Origin: Diphasiastrum complanatum
Taxonomy: Eukaryota; Streptophyta; Lycopodiopsida; Lycopodiales; Lycopodiaceae
Reading direction: 5' to 3'
Length of the DNA: 64,000 nucleotides
Assembly: GCA_029204225.1 (NCBI GenBank)
Contig: MU831915.1
Span: 1 to 64,000, forward strand
Shown: piece by piece, positions 47,584 to 58,664 of the stretch
How positions within the stretch are numbered: position 1 is the first letter of the stretch
How the letters are laid out: each line of letters begins with the position of its first letter
Translations under genes and position numbers: made by a program
Notes under the pieces: model-generated
Seen by the model: the letters and a program-made list of their open reading frames with translations, nothing else
Told to the model about the DNA's origin: nothing
Database searches by the model: none

Positions 47584-48389
47584 TGTAGGGATGTATATTT
47601 ATTCAGTGAGCAGCCCTTGCGCCTTTCAAAGAGGGTTAGATCACTAAAATAGGCCCTAATTATGCAAAGATGCTACTTTTAGTTGGTTTTTTACTTTCTC
47701 CCTTAACTCTACTCCCTCTTAACACTACCCCCACTAACTCTACTCCACTAAACTAGCATTCCACATGATTTTGGGTGAAAGGGAAGAGAAGAATAGAAGA
47801 GATGGAGAGGAGAAGAGGAGAGAGATAGCGTGGAGAGGGAGGTTAGCTCAAAAGCTCAAGATGGAGAAACCATAACTATTAAAACAATAAACAAGGAAAT
47901 GGAAAGCAAGTAGCAAACACAACAATAGCATTAGCATGAGTGCTTAGCAAATGAGGATGCTTTGGCTCTCCAAAATAGTAGAATCTCTTCCTTCTCATTA
48001 AGCATGAAAATAGAGTACATGAGGTGCCTTTTTATAAATGGGAAAGGCCCTTGCCCCAAAATACTATTCGCTAATATATACACTAATCATATCCATTCAT
48101 CTTGGACTCAACTTAATCCAAGGGTCCTAAAAAAGTACATTGGATATCACAAGATTCATGTGAGTCCCAAATTGGACCCAACTCAAAAAAGTTTAACACT
48201 AAGTTCTAAACTTGACTTTGTGGCCTCTAGTTTTAAATAAAATAATAAGGCCTAAGCCTATTATTCTATTTACAACTCAACTTGTGTGCTAATTGGGCCA
48301 TGGGCTTATATACGCAGGATGTTATGCCCTTGCAACACCTTTTATTAGCCAATATTAATTATTACAATATGTTGGGAATACCCCCAACA
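47584..48389 (-). mobile_element. Ty3/gypsy 5' LTR
   Basis: Minus-strand start TGTTGGGGG (48389) and end CCCTACA (47584), 806 bp, next to the primer-binding site. The right half matches 25.35-25.75 kb. Its outer end abuts the protease frame of another gypsy relic, suggesting insertion into it. Confidence 0.75.
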
Positions 48390-48391
48390 AC

Positions 48392-48802
48392 CTCACCAAT
48401 CTGCTCAGTGAAAGGGACAATATCAAAATTCCAGCTACCCATCGCCAATCTCGCGAAGTCCTAGCTGTACTAGATGGTGGCTTAGGTGTCAACATCATTT
48501 CCACCTCCCTCATATTAGAATGGAATTTAAGAGACAAACTTATCAAACCCACTTGTCAGCTTAGGATGTCTAATCAAAGTGTGGTCCGGCCTACCGGTTT
48601 CCTCCCACAAGTGCTAATCAGACTAGGAGGCCTGAAATTTTCCATAGACCCAGTCGTACTCGCTATTCCTAGCAATGCCTATTCCTATGAGTTACTACTT
48701 GGTCACCCATGGCTTACCAATGCAAGAGTCGTTCACGACTGGAGCAAAGGTCGAGTCACCTTTGGAAGTACAATGCCCTGTTTTTATTTTGATATGTATT
48801 AG
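48392..48802 (+). pseudogene. Ty3/gypsy aspartic protease fragment
   Basis: Open from just after the LTR (48392) to TAG at 48802, about 136 codons. AVLDGGLGVNIIS is the active-site loop (usually D-S/T-G); here the middle residue is Gly. SYELLLGHPWLTNARVVHDW is the conserved flap-to-end segment (Y-D-L-L-L-G-R-P-W-L...A...H-D-W). No stop inside. The 5' part is cut by the LTR at 47584-48389; no RT follows. An inactive, truncated pro domain that has kept its frame. Confidence 0.75.
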
Positions 48803-49360
48803 TTGCTTTATTTCCTAAATTTTGTTCTTTAATTCTGTTTACTGCCTGCTTGCCATTTCAACAATTTTTTTGGGTGTGTTTTCTTGTTTCAAAACATCAA
48901 GTTATCATCAAATCAGGCATACAATCAGTCTTTTTCTATGCAATCGCAAGAATCATTCTTTTTCCAAAATTTTGTTTCACAACCACACCAGATAGAGTTC
49001 GCCCACCCCCTTTTTTCTTAGTATGCATGATTCATTTATTACCTCCACGAATTAGGTCTCAGAGACAAACTTTTCATAAATAGAAAGAATTAGTTTTTTG
49101 CATCAAATCCTCATTGATAAAATTCGTAGACAATTTGTCGAGCCTTAAAATCACCTCCACGGTTTCTCTGTCATATCTGCGAATTTTGATCAGACCCATT
49201 TTTGTACTATCAGTCATTTTCGCTCATTTGTGTACAAAAAATCACTTACAGAAATTCGCCGACCCTTAGAACAGTGCCTCAAAATTTGCACACCTCACTG
49301 AGAAATCGTGAGCACTGAGGACGATTACTGCATAAAGTTACGAAATTCCTATCCAAAAAA
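48803..49360. other. No gene; promoter-like DNA to the right
   Basis: T- and C-rich with no coding signal. Confidence 0.4.
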
Positions 49361-49624
49361 ATCTATATATAGGCCTCACTCATTCTCTCCACGAGTTCAT
49401 TCTAGATTTTTGCAAGAGACTTCTTGCTGAAAATTCTCAGAACCTCTCCAGAACTATCTAGAATTACTGTCATCATGACTTCCAAAGACTCATTGCTCTC
49501 ACTACACCGCTGGAAGGTCCCCTGTTTGCGGGGGGAAAGACCCCTTTTTCAAGCTATTTTCGATGAAAAAATCGTCGCCGCGCGCTATGACGTTGACGTG
49601 GAATCGTTCAAAAACGACGCGTAA
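49361..49624 (+). other. TATA-like promoter and short ORF of unknown element
   Basis: CTATATATAGGCC (TATATATA at 49364-49371) lies about 110 bp before ATG 49475, which opens a 50-codon frame: MTSKDSLLSLHRWKVP, ending in DVDVESFKNDA and TAA. The same frame continues with many stops but protein-like residues (YREPIETETVNRAQLDFEI) to about 49850. It may be the N-terminus of a retroelement ORF. The family is not recognised. Confidence 0.35.
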
Positions 49625-52119
49625 ATGGCCCATAATGGCCGGCTGCACTTTTATTGAAACTCTATCTATTTATTAATTTACGCTGGACTTAAATTTATTT
49701 AAGAGACCTATGCCCCTAGTTCCCGAGTTTGTCTGGGCTAGGAGGTGCCAGTTCATCTTGAAAACTAGTTAAATGGCAGTTTTGTTTACCGTGAGCCCAT
49801 AGAAACTGAAACCGTAAATAGGGCCCAACTTGACTTTGAAATTGCAAGTTGAGACCAAGTTAGGTGTTAAGAACGAATTTGGGCCAGTGCCCTATTTTTA
49901 GAGGCAATTTTTTGAAAAGTCATAAGGAGGTGTCCCATTTCTTAAAGGGGTGCACCTCTAACCCATTGAGCCCCTACGTATAGGGAGGGGTGTGGGACAG
50001 CATTTTCATTGTCATATTCTTGGAGAAAGAGAGAACTTGTGTGGAGAAGTTTGGAGAAAGGGAAGGAGTAGAAGTTGTTTTGCTTGGTGCCTCCCACTCT
50101 TCCACTTCCAATTTGTGCTCAATACCACAGAGACAAGGAGGAAGAAAGGAGAAGAGGCTGATCTGCCTGGTGCCTTCCACTCTAATTTCTTTGTTGGATC
50201 TTTGCTGCAAACTGCTTATACTTCATTGCTATTGCTCTGTTTCTCAGCCTTTAGCATTGTGTTTATTTCTTGGATCATTGTTTATTGAATCAGATTTGAT
50301 GCCATTTGTTGTGTTGCCTCTAACCCTATGGTTGCAGGCCTTGACATTCTGAGGATTGTACTTGTATATCTTTCCTATCTCTGACATTTGCTTGCAGGCC
50401 TGTGAAAAAGTTGGAAGCTTTGTTGTCTCATTGGCAAGGATTCAAGAGTAGAAGACTGATCTGTTGTCTCAAAGTGTTTAATTCACTTCCTTGCAGTTCT
50501 ATATGTGATAGGCTGTATATCTAAAACTGTAGAATCTAAGAATTGGTCAAGATTACTCCCTGCTCAAAGAAAAACCATAGCTTAAGTGTCTTATTTGATG
50601 TTGAAACAATGTTTTTGTGCTGCTTGTGAATTGTTTGTGTGAGAACCATTTTTCAGAGATGCACTGATGGTTCCGGATGTCATTATTTTGTTTCAAATGC
50701 ATGATTGTATATCTTTCTATTGCTTTAGTTCTGTGGCCAGAATGGCAACTGTTTGAATGCCATCGAGTCACAAGACATATTTCTTATCACTGAAGACTAA
50801 CCTGATTGGTTCTTCTATTGGAGGAAAGAAGTGTGTGCATCATGTTTAAGAAGGATGATGGCAGAGGATAAGGGGTTCAATCTCTGCTGTCTGTAATGGT
50901 AGTTTGACCTGCCTGTGCACTAATCTCCTTCCTATACCTGCTTGCCTGCGGTTCCTACCTGATCAGCGGCCTGTCCACGCTCAAAGCCTTCTCCATTTGC
51001 ATCTCCCTGCTACCGCGACCCTGTAGCTGATGGATCTACCTGTGGCAGCCCTTCACGAGTTGCCTTCTGACCTACCCCTGCTGTGGCCCGCTCTGCCCTG
51101 CGACTTGTTGAGGGCCGTGCCCTTCTCAGCCTCGGGCTCGCTACCCGTGGATATCATGGGTTGTCATTGGACCTAACTCCAGGTGCGTGTTTGATCAATA
51201 GTCTTATCCTCTCCTGCCTGTTTGCGGCCATCTCATCTGTTCCCTATCTACGGGATCAATTTACAAGCAAACTCTACTTTGTTAGCAGCCCTCTCTAATC
51301 CTTGCTTACGACCAACGCTAACTACCCATTGTTGATTAGAAAAGGAAATTATGGGCACTTAGATTATTGTAAGATGGGGCATTCCACACATCTAGTTTGC
51401 AACCCATTTATTGCTTACTTGAGATCTTCCAATCTCATTTGTGGAGATCTTTAACCTTTAACCTCAGCCATTCGGTCACCCATCGTTCACGACCTAGTGA
51501 TGTTGTACGCACTTCTATCTTGCTTGTCTATCACTGCTCGGAGTGTGCCTTATCACATTTTGGCCCTACGGTGTTTGTGAGAGAGTGCCCAACTGCCCAA
51601 TTGTGATCTGTGATCAATCTCAGATGTGAGGACTCTACGTATCGCTAGAAATTAGGCCATCTATTAGGTTCTGACTATTACCGATTAAGAGACAACCAAA
51701 TTATTGTTATCTACCAATTCTACAGTTGCTGCAAATAACCTACACTGAGAATCGAATGTTGTTTGAAATCACAAGTCTTTGAAGGTCATTTTCTGCCTGT
51801 CCATCGTTGCTCGGATTGTAGCCTATGAAGATTTGGCCCTACGGTCCTCATTGAGAGTTCCGTAGGTTATTTGAAAATTGTCGGTAGACCGTTAGGAATT
51901 TGCCTTGCCGATTGCCATTAAAAGTGTCGGTGGTCATGAACGGCCTTATTTTCGACTCCATACCCAATGGAGCTTGAGCTGTAATTGTGGTATAGACCGA
52001 CTTCCGTTAGCATTTCCTTAGATTGGCAGTCAATTTGGGGGTCGTTTCTAATCCTTCATCCCCAAATCCTTTTCGGACAATTTATCATTGCTTTATATCA
52101 AGAATTATCTTGATGTGCT
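49625..52119. other. About 2.5 kb without a recognisable gene
   Basis: Overlapping frames at 49990-50352 have no domain. A degenerate direct repeat around TCTATC...GCTCGGA-TGT...TTTGGCCCTACGGT occurs near 51527 and 51798. GC content rises around 50930-51240. Confidence 0.45.
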
Positions 52120-53304
52120 GATACTGGCCAAAGATCTGTTAATAAACATTGGTTTTGATATCAGTCATTTCATTGATCAGCAGAGTGAGAGTCTAGTCCG
52201 AGTGGCCTATTCCACATACTCAGATGAGTTCCATTCCTTCAAACTCACCTCCAAGGATGGCAGTTAAACATCATCGACATCTCCCCAAAATGCTTACAAC
52301 GCATTGGATTTCTAAATCTGGGCAAGACGAACTAGCTCTGATTCCAAATATTTCACGAAGTTCCTGCAAGAAGATGGCAAAACCATTGCGTAGATACATC
52401 AAGCTGATCAAAGGTCCTATGCTTCGGGCAGCCGCTGAAATCCTCGTGCACATGGTAGAGGTCCACATCGCCAAGATGGATCGTATCCCTCCTAGCGATC
52501 TGTTTTCATTGACTATGACCATAGAAGACCCCACCAACAATTACAAGTGGGCAAAAAAAGTCGTTGACAAACTATGTGTAGTGCTGAAAGCTAGGAAATC
52601 CCCTACCAAGTGAGGCTATATATTGCACATGTTGGTCACACAACATCTGGGATGGCAAACGGCTGGCGTATTGAAAGAGCTAGAGGAAGTCTATCCTAGC
52701 ACAAAGAAGTGGGCCAACCCACAGGTATCAACAGAACTTGTCTCACCGGCACCTCCCACAAAGAAGCAGAAGGGTAAGGCAGTCAACACCGATGACAATT
52801 TTTCCTGATATCTTATCCAGTGATACAGGGGCAGAGTATGCTAAATCTAGAGGGAGCTTGAAATCCTCTCAAGTCCCAAAGGAGGTTCTAGCACAGCAGG
52901 AGGCTTCACTCCAACAAGCCCACCAAGCGGTAGCTGCAGTAGCTGGCTTTTTTTATGCTGGCGCTTTCGGTCCTTGTTCAGTAAGCGTGATTCCATTCAC
53001 TCAGATCACTTCCACCATTCCGGTATCATTACCTACTAACACCACTCCTCTTCCACCACTACCCCCACCATTTACTACCACATCCACTCCCTCATTCACA
53101 ATTTACACAGATTTTGACTCCATAATCCCCATAAAGCCCTCACCAATACATTCTTCCACTCTACTTGACTCTATAGTCAATGTAGATGATTTTGCATTGC
53201 AGTTATTAACACAAACCCCATCCACCACCATCACAACTAATCCACAAAGCACCATGGCAGCCCAGATCATGACGTACAATATTTTGCAGACAATTGTGGC
53301 CTAG
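52120..53304 (+). pseudogene. Unrecognised coding-like region, two frames
   Basis: About 52120-52255 reads DVLILAKDLLINIGFDISHF then VAYSTYSDEFHSFKL. Frame 52224-52613 follows, with MAKPLRRYIKLIKGPMLRA and KWAKKVVDKLCVVLKARKS. Frame 52738-53304 has QQEASLQQAHQAVAAVAGFF and then a long P/T/S-rich segment with runs such as PLPPLPPPF. This helical-then-proline-rich layout resembles gag-type ORFs, but no gag, zinc-knuckle or protease motif is present. Stops and shifts separate the parts. Function not assigned. Confidence 0.4.
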
Positions 53305-54474
53305 TAGCATGTTTGGCAGAACTCAAAGGATATTGGGATAGGGGGCTCCCACCAATTGCCATAGATATCAACAAGCCCTTGTAGACTGAAGATGATCATA
53401 TCAACGTTGTCGGCTTTATTACCAAGCATCGCTCACTTCGGCGCTCCATGTCAACATGATCGAACTCTAGAAAATCAATGGATTCCTGCAAGGCATGTTC
53501 CATTGTTACAAACAACTACCCTTCCTTAATAGATTACGCTGGCAGATGATGGAGGGTATCGGCAACCAAATCTATCAAACCCGCCAACAATAGTCTCGCC
53601 TCCAGAAAGCTCAAAAGATCCAGGACGAAAAAACTTTGATTGGTGTGGGACCACCAATCCAATGAGGGGGATAATGCTAGCAACTGTGCAAACATAGTGA
53701 AAATATAAAAAAGAAATAAAACTCCGTGGCATTTGTTTTGTAAGCCCACGTATGAGTATTTGCCAATAAACTTCTACTATGGCATGTGATTTGTAAGACC
53801 ATGGGTGGAAGCTTAAAATAATAAAATAGCTTAAACTTAGGATTAGAACTTAGACTTAAGAGAATTAAGCTTAGAAATATTCTAAGTTGTCTTAAGTTAT
53901 CTTAAGTCCCAAATTAGAAACTTTTTAAAGTTCCAAGTTCTAAGAAGTTTTAGAAGCCTTAGAATGGCTAGTTTTAAACTAATCTCATAAGTTAGTGGAT
54001 ACTTATGGAAGGCCCTTCTTGCTATAAGAAGAGAGGCATTTGATGCAGCTCTAGGGAAGGTGCTCGGGCCTCCTCTTGCCTCCTTTCATTGATTTTTATT
54101 GTGGCATGTTTTTAATTGCTTTATGCTTAGTTTAGCCGCAATTTATTATTTTCATCTCCCTTTTGGGTGTTAAAATAGGATCTAGTTTTTGTTAATCTTG
54201 GCTAGTTGGGTAAGCCTTAGTCAAGTTAGTTTTTATTTCCGTTACGAGCACCAGTTGGGACAGCCTTGGCGCTTCCTTCCTTCTTGTTTATATTTTACAG
54301 TTGAAAGCTATTTGTAGGACTTAGAAGGTGGACGACCGGTCTACTACTATACTACACCCAAATCCCTTCTTAGACCTTGCCACCGCATAGAAGTAAAAAT
54401 ACTTCAAACAATTTTGTAACATACCCCCACTACAATTTTGGTGACAGTCCCTTTGGCACCTATGTGTAGCACAG
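53305..54474. other. No gene; CTTAAG-rich tract and promoter-like DNA
   Basis: 53812-53960 is dense in CTTAA/TTAAG/CTAAG words in both orientations, for example CTTAGAAATATTCTAAG. GCTATAAGAAGAG near 54031 is TATA-like. Possibly LTR-derived, without confirmed ends. Confidence 0.4.
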
Positions 54475-55072
54475 GCATCCCAAAGGAAACTGGGAACCAC
54501 ACTTAGCTTCCCAGCCTTCCACTCTTGCCATCCAAACCCACTGGACATACAAGCAGCCAACTCGCCAACAACGATCAGACTTAACCAGCTTGAAGTTCCG
54601 AAAACCAACATTGAGATCCAACCTGGCGCCATGCCAGATCGGGGGTCCCGATGTGGGTGACTTCCCTCCAAGCAAGCCGCCCGACATACATCAAACTTAA
54701 CCAACTTGAAGCTTCGTTACAAACGAGTAACATCCATTCCAAGCAAGCGGTCTGACTTACATCAGACTTAACCAACTGAAAGCTTCGTCACGAGCGCTGG
54801 AAGCCAACCTGGCGCCACGCCAGACTGGACAGCCATAAATAGGTAACTTCCACCCAAGCAAGCCATCCAACTCAGCTGACAGGTTAGAGCCCGTTCCCCA
54901 AGAGCTTAACCCATTCACGTTCATGCAAGGAACACTCAGAACCACAAGCCGCGACAGATATGGAAACAACCAGTTCCTGGACCAAATGGTCCCGACAGCA
55001 TACCGCTGGCGCCACGGACCGAATGGTCCCGACGGCATACCGCTGGCATCCCGGGATACGACCCTCAACTAT

Positions 55073-55722
55073 TGTGAAAGATTCAACTAGTTTCATCACA
55101 TTTTGCAATATTTCCATATTTTGCATATTGAGGCCAAAACTTGTTTTAGACTTAGAGGTTGACTTTTCAAAGTTCATTAGTCTAAATTTCATTTGAATAA
55201 ACACTTTTTGAAAGTGTGGGAAAGATAGAATGCGAGTTTAAGTAGATTCAATTTGAATAAGTTGGGTACATTGAATCTAGACCCAAAATTGGTAAGGTTA
55301 GCATTTTGGTGGGAAAGCCAAGTGGCCAAATAGGGTTTGGACCTGCTATAAAAGGATGTAACTCGTGGAGAGAGTAATCTTCTCTCTTCTCTATCTCATT
55401 TCATGCTTATACATGGTTCTCTTGGGTTCTACTATCCATTGGTGCACTATCTTGGTGATTGCTTGCAATTCTATGTGTAGAATGATCTATATTTGTTATT
55501 TTTGGATCCACACGTGTGAAATACAGTAGCTTTCCGGTTTTGTATGGACAGCAACAGTACATAATCATTTCATTCAAGTTTGATCAAGTTCTATTAGTGT
55601 TTGCATCTCAAATTGTGTGTAGATGCTGATTTTTCTACATTGGTGAAATTGGTAGTGTATTTCTCTTTCTAACCAAAGATCATTCAAGTAGATTGGATCT
55701 TAAGGATCTGAAATCTTTCACA
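55073..55722 (+). mobile_element. 5' LTR of a young copia deletion derivative
   Basis: 650 bp, starting TGTGAAAGATT and ending AATCTTTCACA, a perfect 11-bp inverted end. TATAAAAG at 55347-55354 is a good TATA box. A CACACGTGTG palindrome lies at 55509-55518. It is preceded by ACTAT; the 3' LTR is followed by GCTAT. Confidence 0.9.
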
Positions 55723-55734
55723 TGGTATCAGAGC
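55723..55734 (+). other. Primer-binding site, perfect initiator Met tRNA match
   Basis: TGGTATCAGAGC directly after the LTR, identical to the copia consensus. Confidence 0.92.
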
Positions 55735-56073
55735 TTGTGTTTCAGGTTATGAAGGAGGAAATCAGATCTATCAAAGATTTGGTGAAGATATCAAGTCTAG
55801 AGCATGCTAGAGAGGATTCTACACCAAAATCAGATTTTTTGCCTTTGTAGATTGGATCTTTTGTAGATCAAAACACTAAATAGGTCAATATACTTGTTCA
55901 ATTCCATTTTTTGAATTCACATGCTGGATTTGGCCAATTTTTGGATCATTGGTTCAGCCTAAGTGGTGGCTTATAGATTGCATATCAAATTTTCAGCATT
56001 TGCATGTAGATTTGGAATAGTCAATTTTTTGTGATTTTGTCAAAACCCTAATTTCGATTGGATCTCTATATAG
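55735..56073 (+). other. Residual internal region, non-coding
   Basis: About 340 bp of leader-like sequence with no ORF, gag motif or polypurine tract. The deletion removed all coding sequence and reached into the 3' LTR. Confidence 0.85.
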
Positions 56074-56636
56074 TGACTTTTCAAAGTTTATTAGTCTAAA
56101 TTTCATTTGAATAAACACTTTTTGAAAGTGTGGAAATGATAGAATGCGAGTTTGAGTAGATTCAATTTGAATAAGTTGGGTACATTGAATCTAGACCCAA
56201 AATTGGTAGGATTAGCATTTTGGTGGGAAAGCCAAGTGGCCAAATAGGATTTGGACCTGCTATAAAAGGATGTAACTCATGGAGAGAGTAATCTTCTCTC
56301 TTCTCTATCTCATTTCATGCTTATACATGGTTCTCTTGGGTTCTACTATCCATTGGTGCACTATCTTGGTGATTGCTTGCAATTGTATGTGTAGAATGAT
56401 CTATATTTGTTATTTTTGGATCCACACGTGTGAAATACAGTAGCTTTCTAATTTTGTACGGACAGCAACAGTACATAATCATTTCATTCAAGTTTGATCA
56501 AGTTCTATTAGTGCTTGCATCTCAAATTGTGTGTAGATGCTGATTTTTCTACATTGGTGAAATTGGTAGTGTATTTCTCTTTCTAGCCAAAGATCATTCA
56601 AGTAGATTGGATCTTAAGGATTTGAAATCTTTCACA
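56074..56636 (+). mobile_element. 3' LTR, lacking its first 88 bp
   Basis: Aligns with 55161-55722. By eye I count 16 substitutions and one 1-bp indel over about 562 bp, mostly transitions. The TATA box (56261-56268) and CACACGTGTG (56423-56432) are kept. It ends TTTCACA and is followed by GCTAT, matching ACTAT before the 5' LTR at four of five bases. Confidence 0.9.
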
Positions 56637-57030
56637 GCTATGTGCCAACTTAAAAATTTGAAAGCGGCCTTACAACTGGCGCTTTTACCGAACACTGAAT
56701 CCCAGAAGGTAATCAGAGTCAGTTTGAGAAAAATCCCACTTTATTAATAAATCTGAGAAGGTTTACATTTCAAGTGTGTGACCGACCCTAGTCTCCGGGG
56801 CGCTAGCATGCCAAGGCGAGAGCCATGACAACATTCCAGCAAGGGAGGCTGAGACTTGGTTGGAGCTCGCCCTGAGTCGCAACCCGCACTCCCCTATAGT
56901 ATTGGTGTGATTCGGCACCCCCCCCTCATACCAAGCACTCTACCCAAGCTGGTAAAGCACATTTTTCTCTCTCTAGGATTTTCTCTTTCTAGAAAGTCAT
57001 TTTCTCTCTCTAGATTTTATTGATCCCCAA

Positions 57031-57840
57031 GCTTCCTTTAATCATGCCTAGATCGTGTGAGGTGATTGCACATCGATCTGAGCTCTCTGGACTCCGCTAG
57101 AACCGACGAACGGCTGGATTCTGGTCACAGTGGCGTCGAGAGCAGCGCCGGCGCCGTTGGCGCCGGGAGCAGCAGGGGCGCTGCTGGCGCCGGAAGTAAA
57201 GCTTGTAAAGGTAGCTTTACAACACTATGCGTGTCTTTGACGTTGGCAGTCGTGGCGATTTAAAACTTAAGATTGTAAAGAATGAAAGTGAAGGGGGTTG
57301 GAGAAAAGATAGGGAGTTGAGAAATGGAAAAAAAAAAGTGAGGGAAAAACTTTGGCAACAAATTAGGCACAGAAGATTGGGGGGGGGAAGAGAATGGATG
57401 TACAAATGTCTTTAGAAAAAGAAGAGGGCAAATAAGAAAGAGAAAGCGGAAAAAATGTTGAAAACAAGGAAATAAAATTGAGTCCATGAATGCTTTTTGT
57501 TGAACTTCATTCTTTCATTCTTTTCATTTCTTTTTTATAGGATACAAATAAGAGATCATCAGTTCATTGGGCATGTTCAATCTATTTGCCCTTCTTGTCT
57601 TCAGCATCTCGATTCTGTCGGTGGATCGCAACAACCAATCGGACGAAACGGAGCTACACATAAGGATTACGAGCAGATTGGGCCAAACATTGGGTGCATG
57701 TTTTCCATAAAGCCCATCGTATACCATCGTTCCACGCATCAGATGAAATGTAAGATCTGCCCTTATTGCCACCAGAGCCATAACATAGTCTTAAATAAGC
57801 TCAAGGCTACGAGCACTGCCTTTTACCATTCTGCTTGAGA
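57031..57840. other. No assigned gene; GC-rich island with GGCGCC repeats
   Basis: 57125-57200 is unusually GC-rich, with three GGCGCC sites and an A/G/S-rich plus translation. A G run lies at 57381-57388. The frames at 57497-57838 (plus) and 57524-57781 (minus) overlap; neither shows a known domain. Confidence 0.4.
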
Positions 57841-58149
57841 ATGCAGAAGGGCTATGAGGTTGGCTGGTGTCAGCTTTATGAGGTTCTCGACCTTGCTAGG
57901 TAATGTGTAGTCACATCTTGTCGTGATATATGGATATTTTTTGATGAAGAGGGTCAGTTGTTCTGCATCGGGTATTATATAGAACTTCTGGTAGTAAAGT
58001 TGGTGTACTGAAGTAGGTCCACCATGAATATCATCAGAGTGGGGAGGGACGGTGGAGGTGGATGGAAGGTCTATTTTTTGAGGAGATGAAGCAATAGGGG
58101 TAGAGAAGCAACGTGGGGTGAGGTGGTGCGAGTCGGAGAGGCATATTCT

Positions 58150-58590
58150 AGCTCAGGCATGGTGGGGTTGCATTGGAGTGTGGAGGTGGTGGCTTGGCCT
58201 GAGCGGCATATTGGAGATCTTGGTCGAAGGTGTGGTCTCCACCAGTTTGGAGGTCGAAATGGAAAAAAGTGAGCTGGAGTTGTTTGTAGTCGATGATGGA
58301 GGTGAATTCGATGAATGGGAAGTCTAAAATGGTGCAGGGATGGCGGATGGACGGATCTTGGACAATGGCATTATGGTTTGCAATTATCGCATGGTGGCAG
58401 AGGATGAGGGTGGTGGGGTGGTATTGGTGGCAATTATAATATAGGGCATGGAGCTCGTTGTAGGCTAGGCAGAGGGCATTTGGAAGGGCTGCGGTAGTTG
58501 TGCAGCAGTGCTTGATGTGCTCTGCAAGGGCTTCTGTTGGTGGCTCTGGTGAAGCTACTGGCTTGTACTCCAGTGCATACTGTACCTGTC
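58150..58590 (-). pseudogene. Unrecognised open frame, about 145 codons, no start
   Basis: On the minus strand a frame without ATG runs from about 58590 to a TAG near 58150: EYKPVASPEPPTEALAEHIK, then NELHALYYNCHQYHPTTLIL, FPFIEFTSIIDYKQLQLTFF and DLQYAAQAKPPPP. The residue mix is protein-like. It is G-rich on the plus strand, unlike its surroundings. It may be an exon or an element fragment; a shifted minus frame (58664-58434) overlaps it. No family recognised. Confidence 0.35.
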
Positions 58591-58664
58591 ATGTGTTGTG
58601 AAGGTGAAGGGAGAAACGGGAGTGGAACGAAGAGAGGGGGATCTTGCATGTGATCTAGCTTCAA

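Larger units (their letters stand above)
54475..57030 (-). mobile_element. Gypsy LTR, split by a copia insertion
   Basis: 54475-55072 begins TGTAGCACAGGCATCCCAAAGG like the LTR at 34114 (TGTAGCGCCGGCGTCTCAAAGG). 56637-57030 carries the other shared parts (ACTTTATTAATAAATCTGAGAAGG, CTCCCCTATAGT, GCTGGTAAAGCAC). Between them is the copia element at 55073-56636. 54567-54900 holds imperfect repeats of CAGACTTAACCAACTTGAAGC and CCAACCTGGCGCCA. A 37-bp tandem repeat lies at 54980-55053. The outer end is approximate. Confidence 0.6.

Noticed and set aside
54321-55204. Overlapping minus frames of 64-127 codons
   Set aside because: They lie in a gypsy LTR with internal repeats, and repeated translations reflect the DNA repeats.
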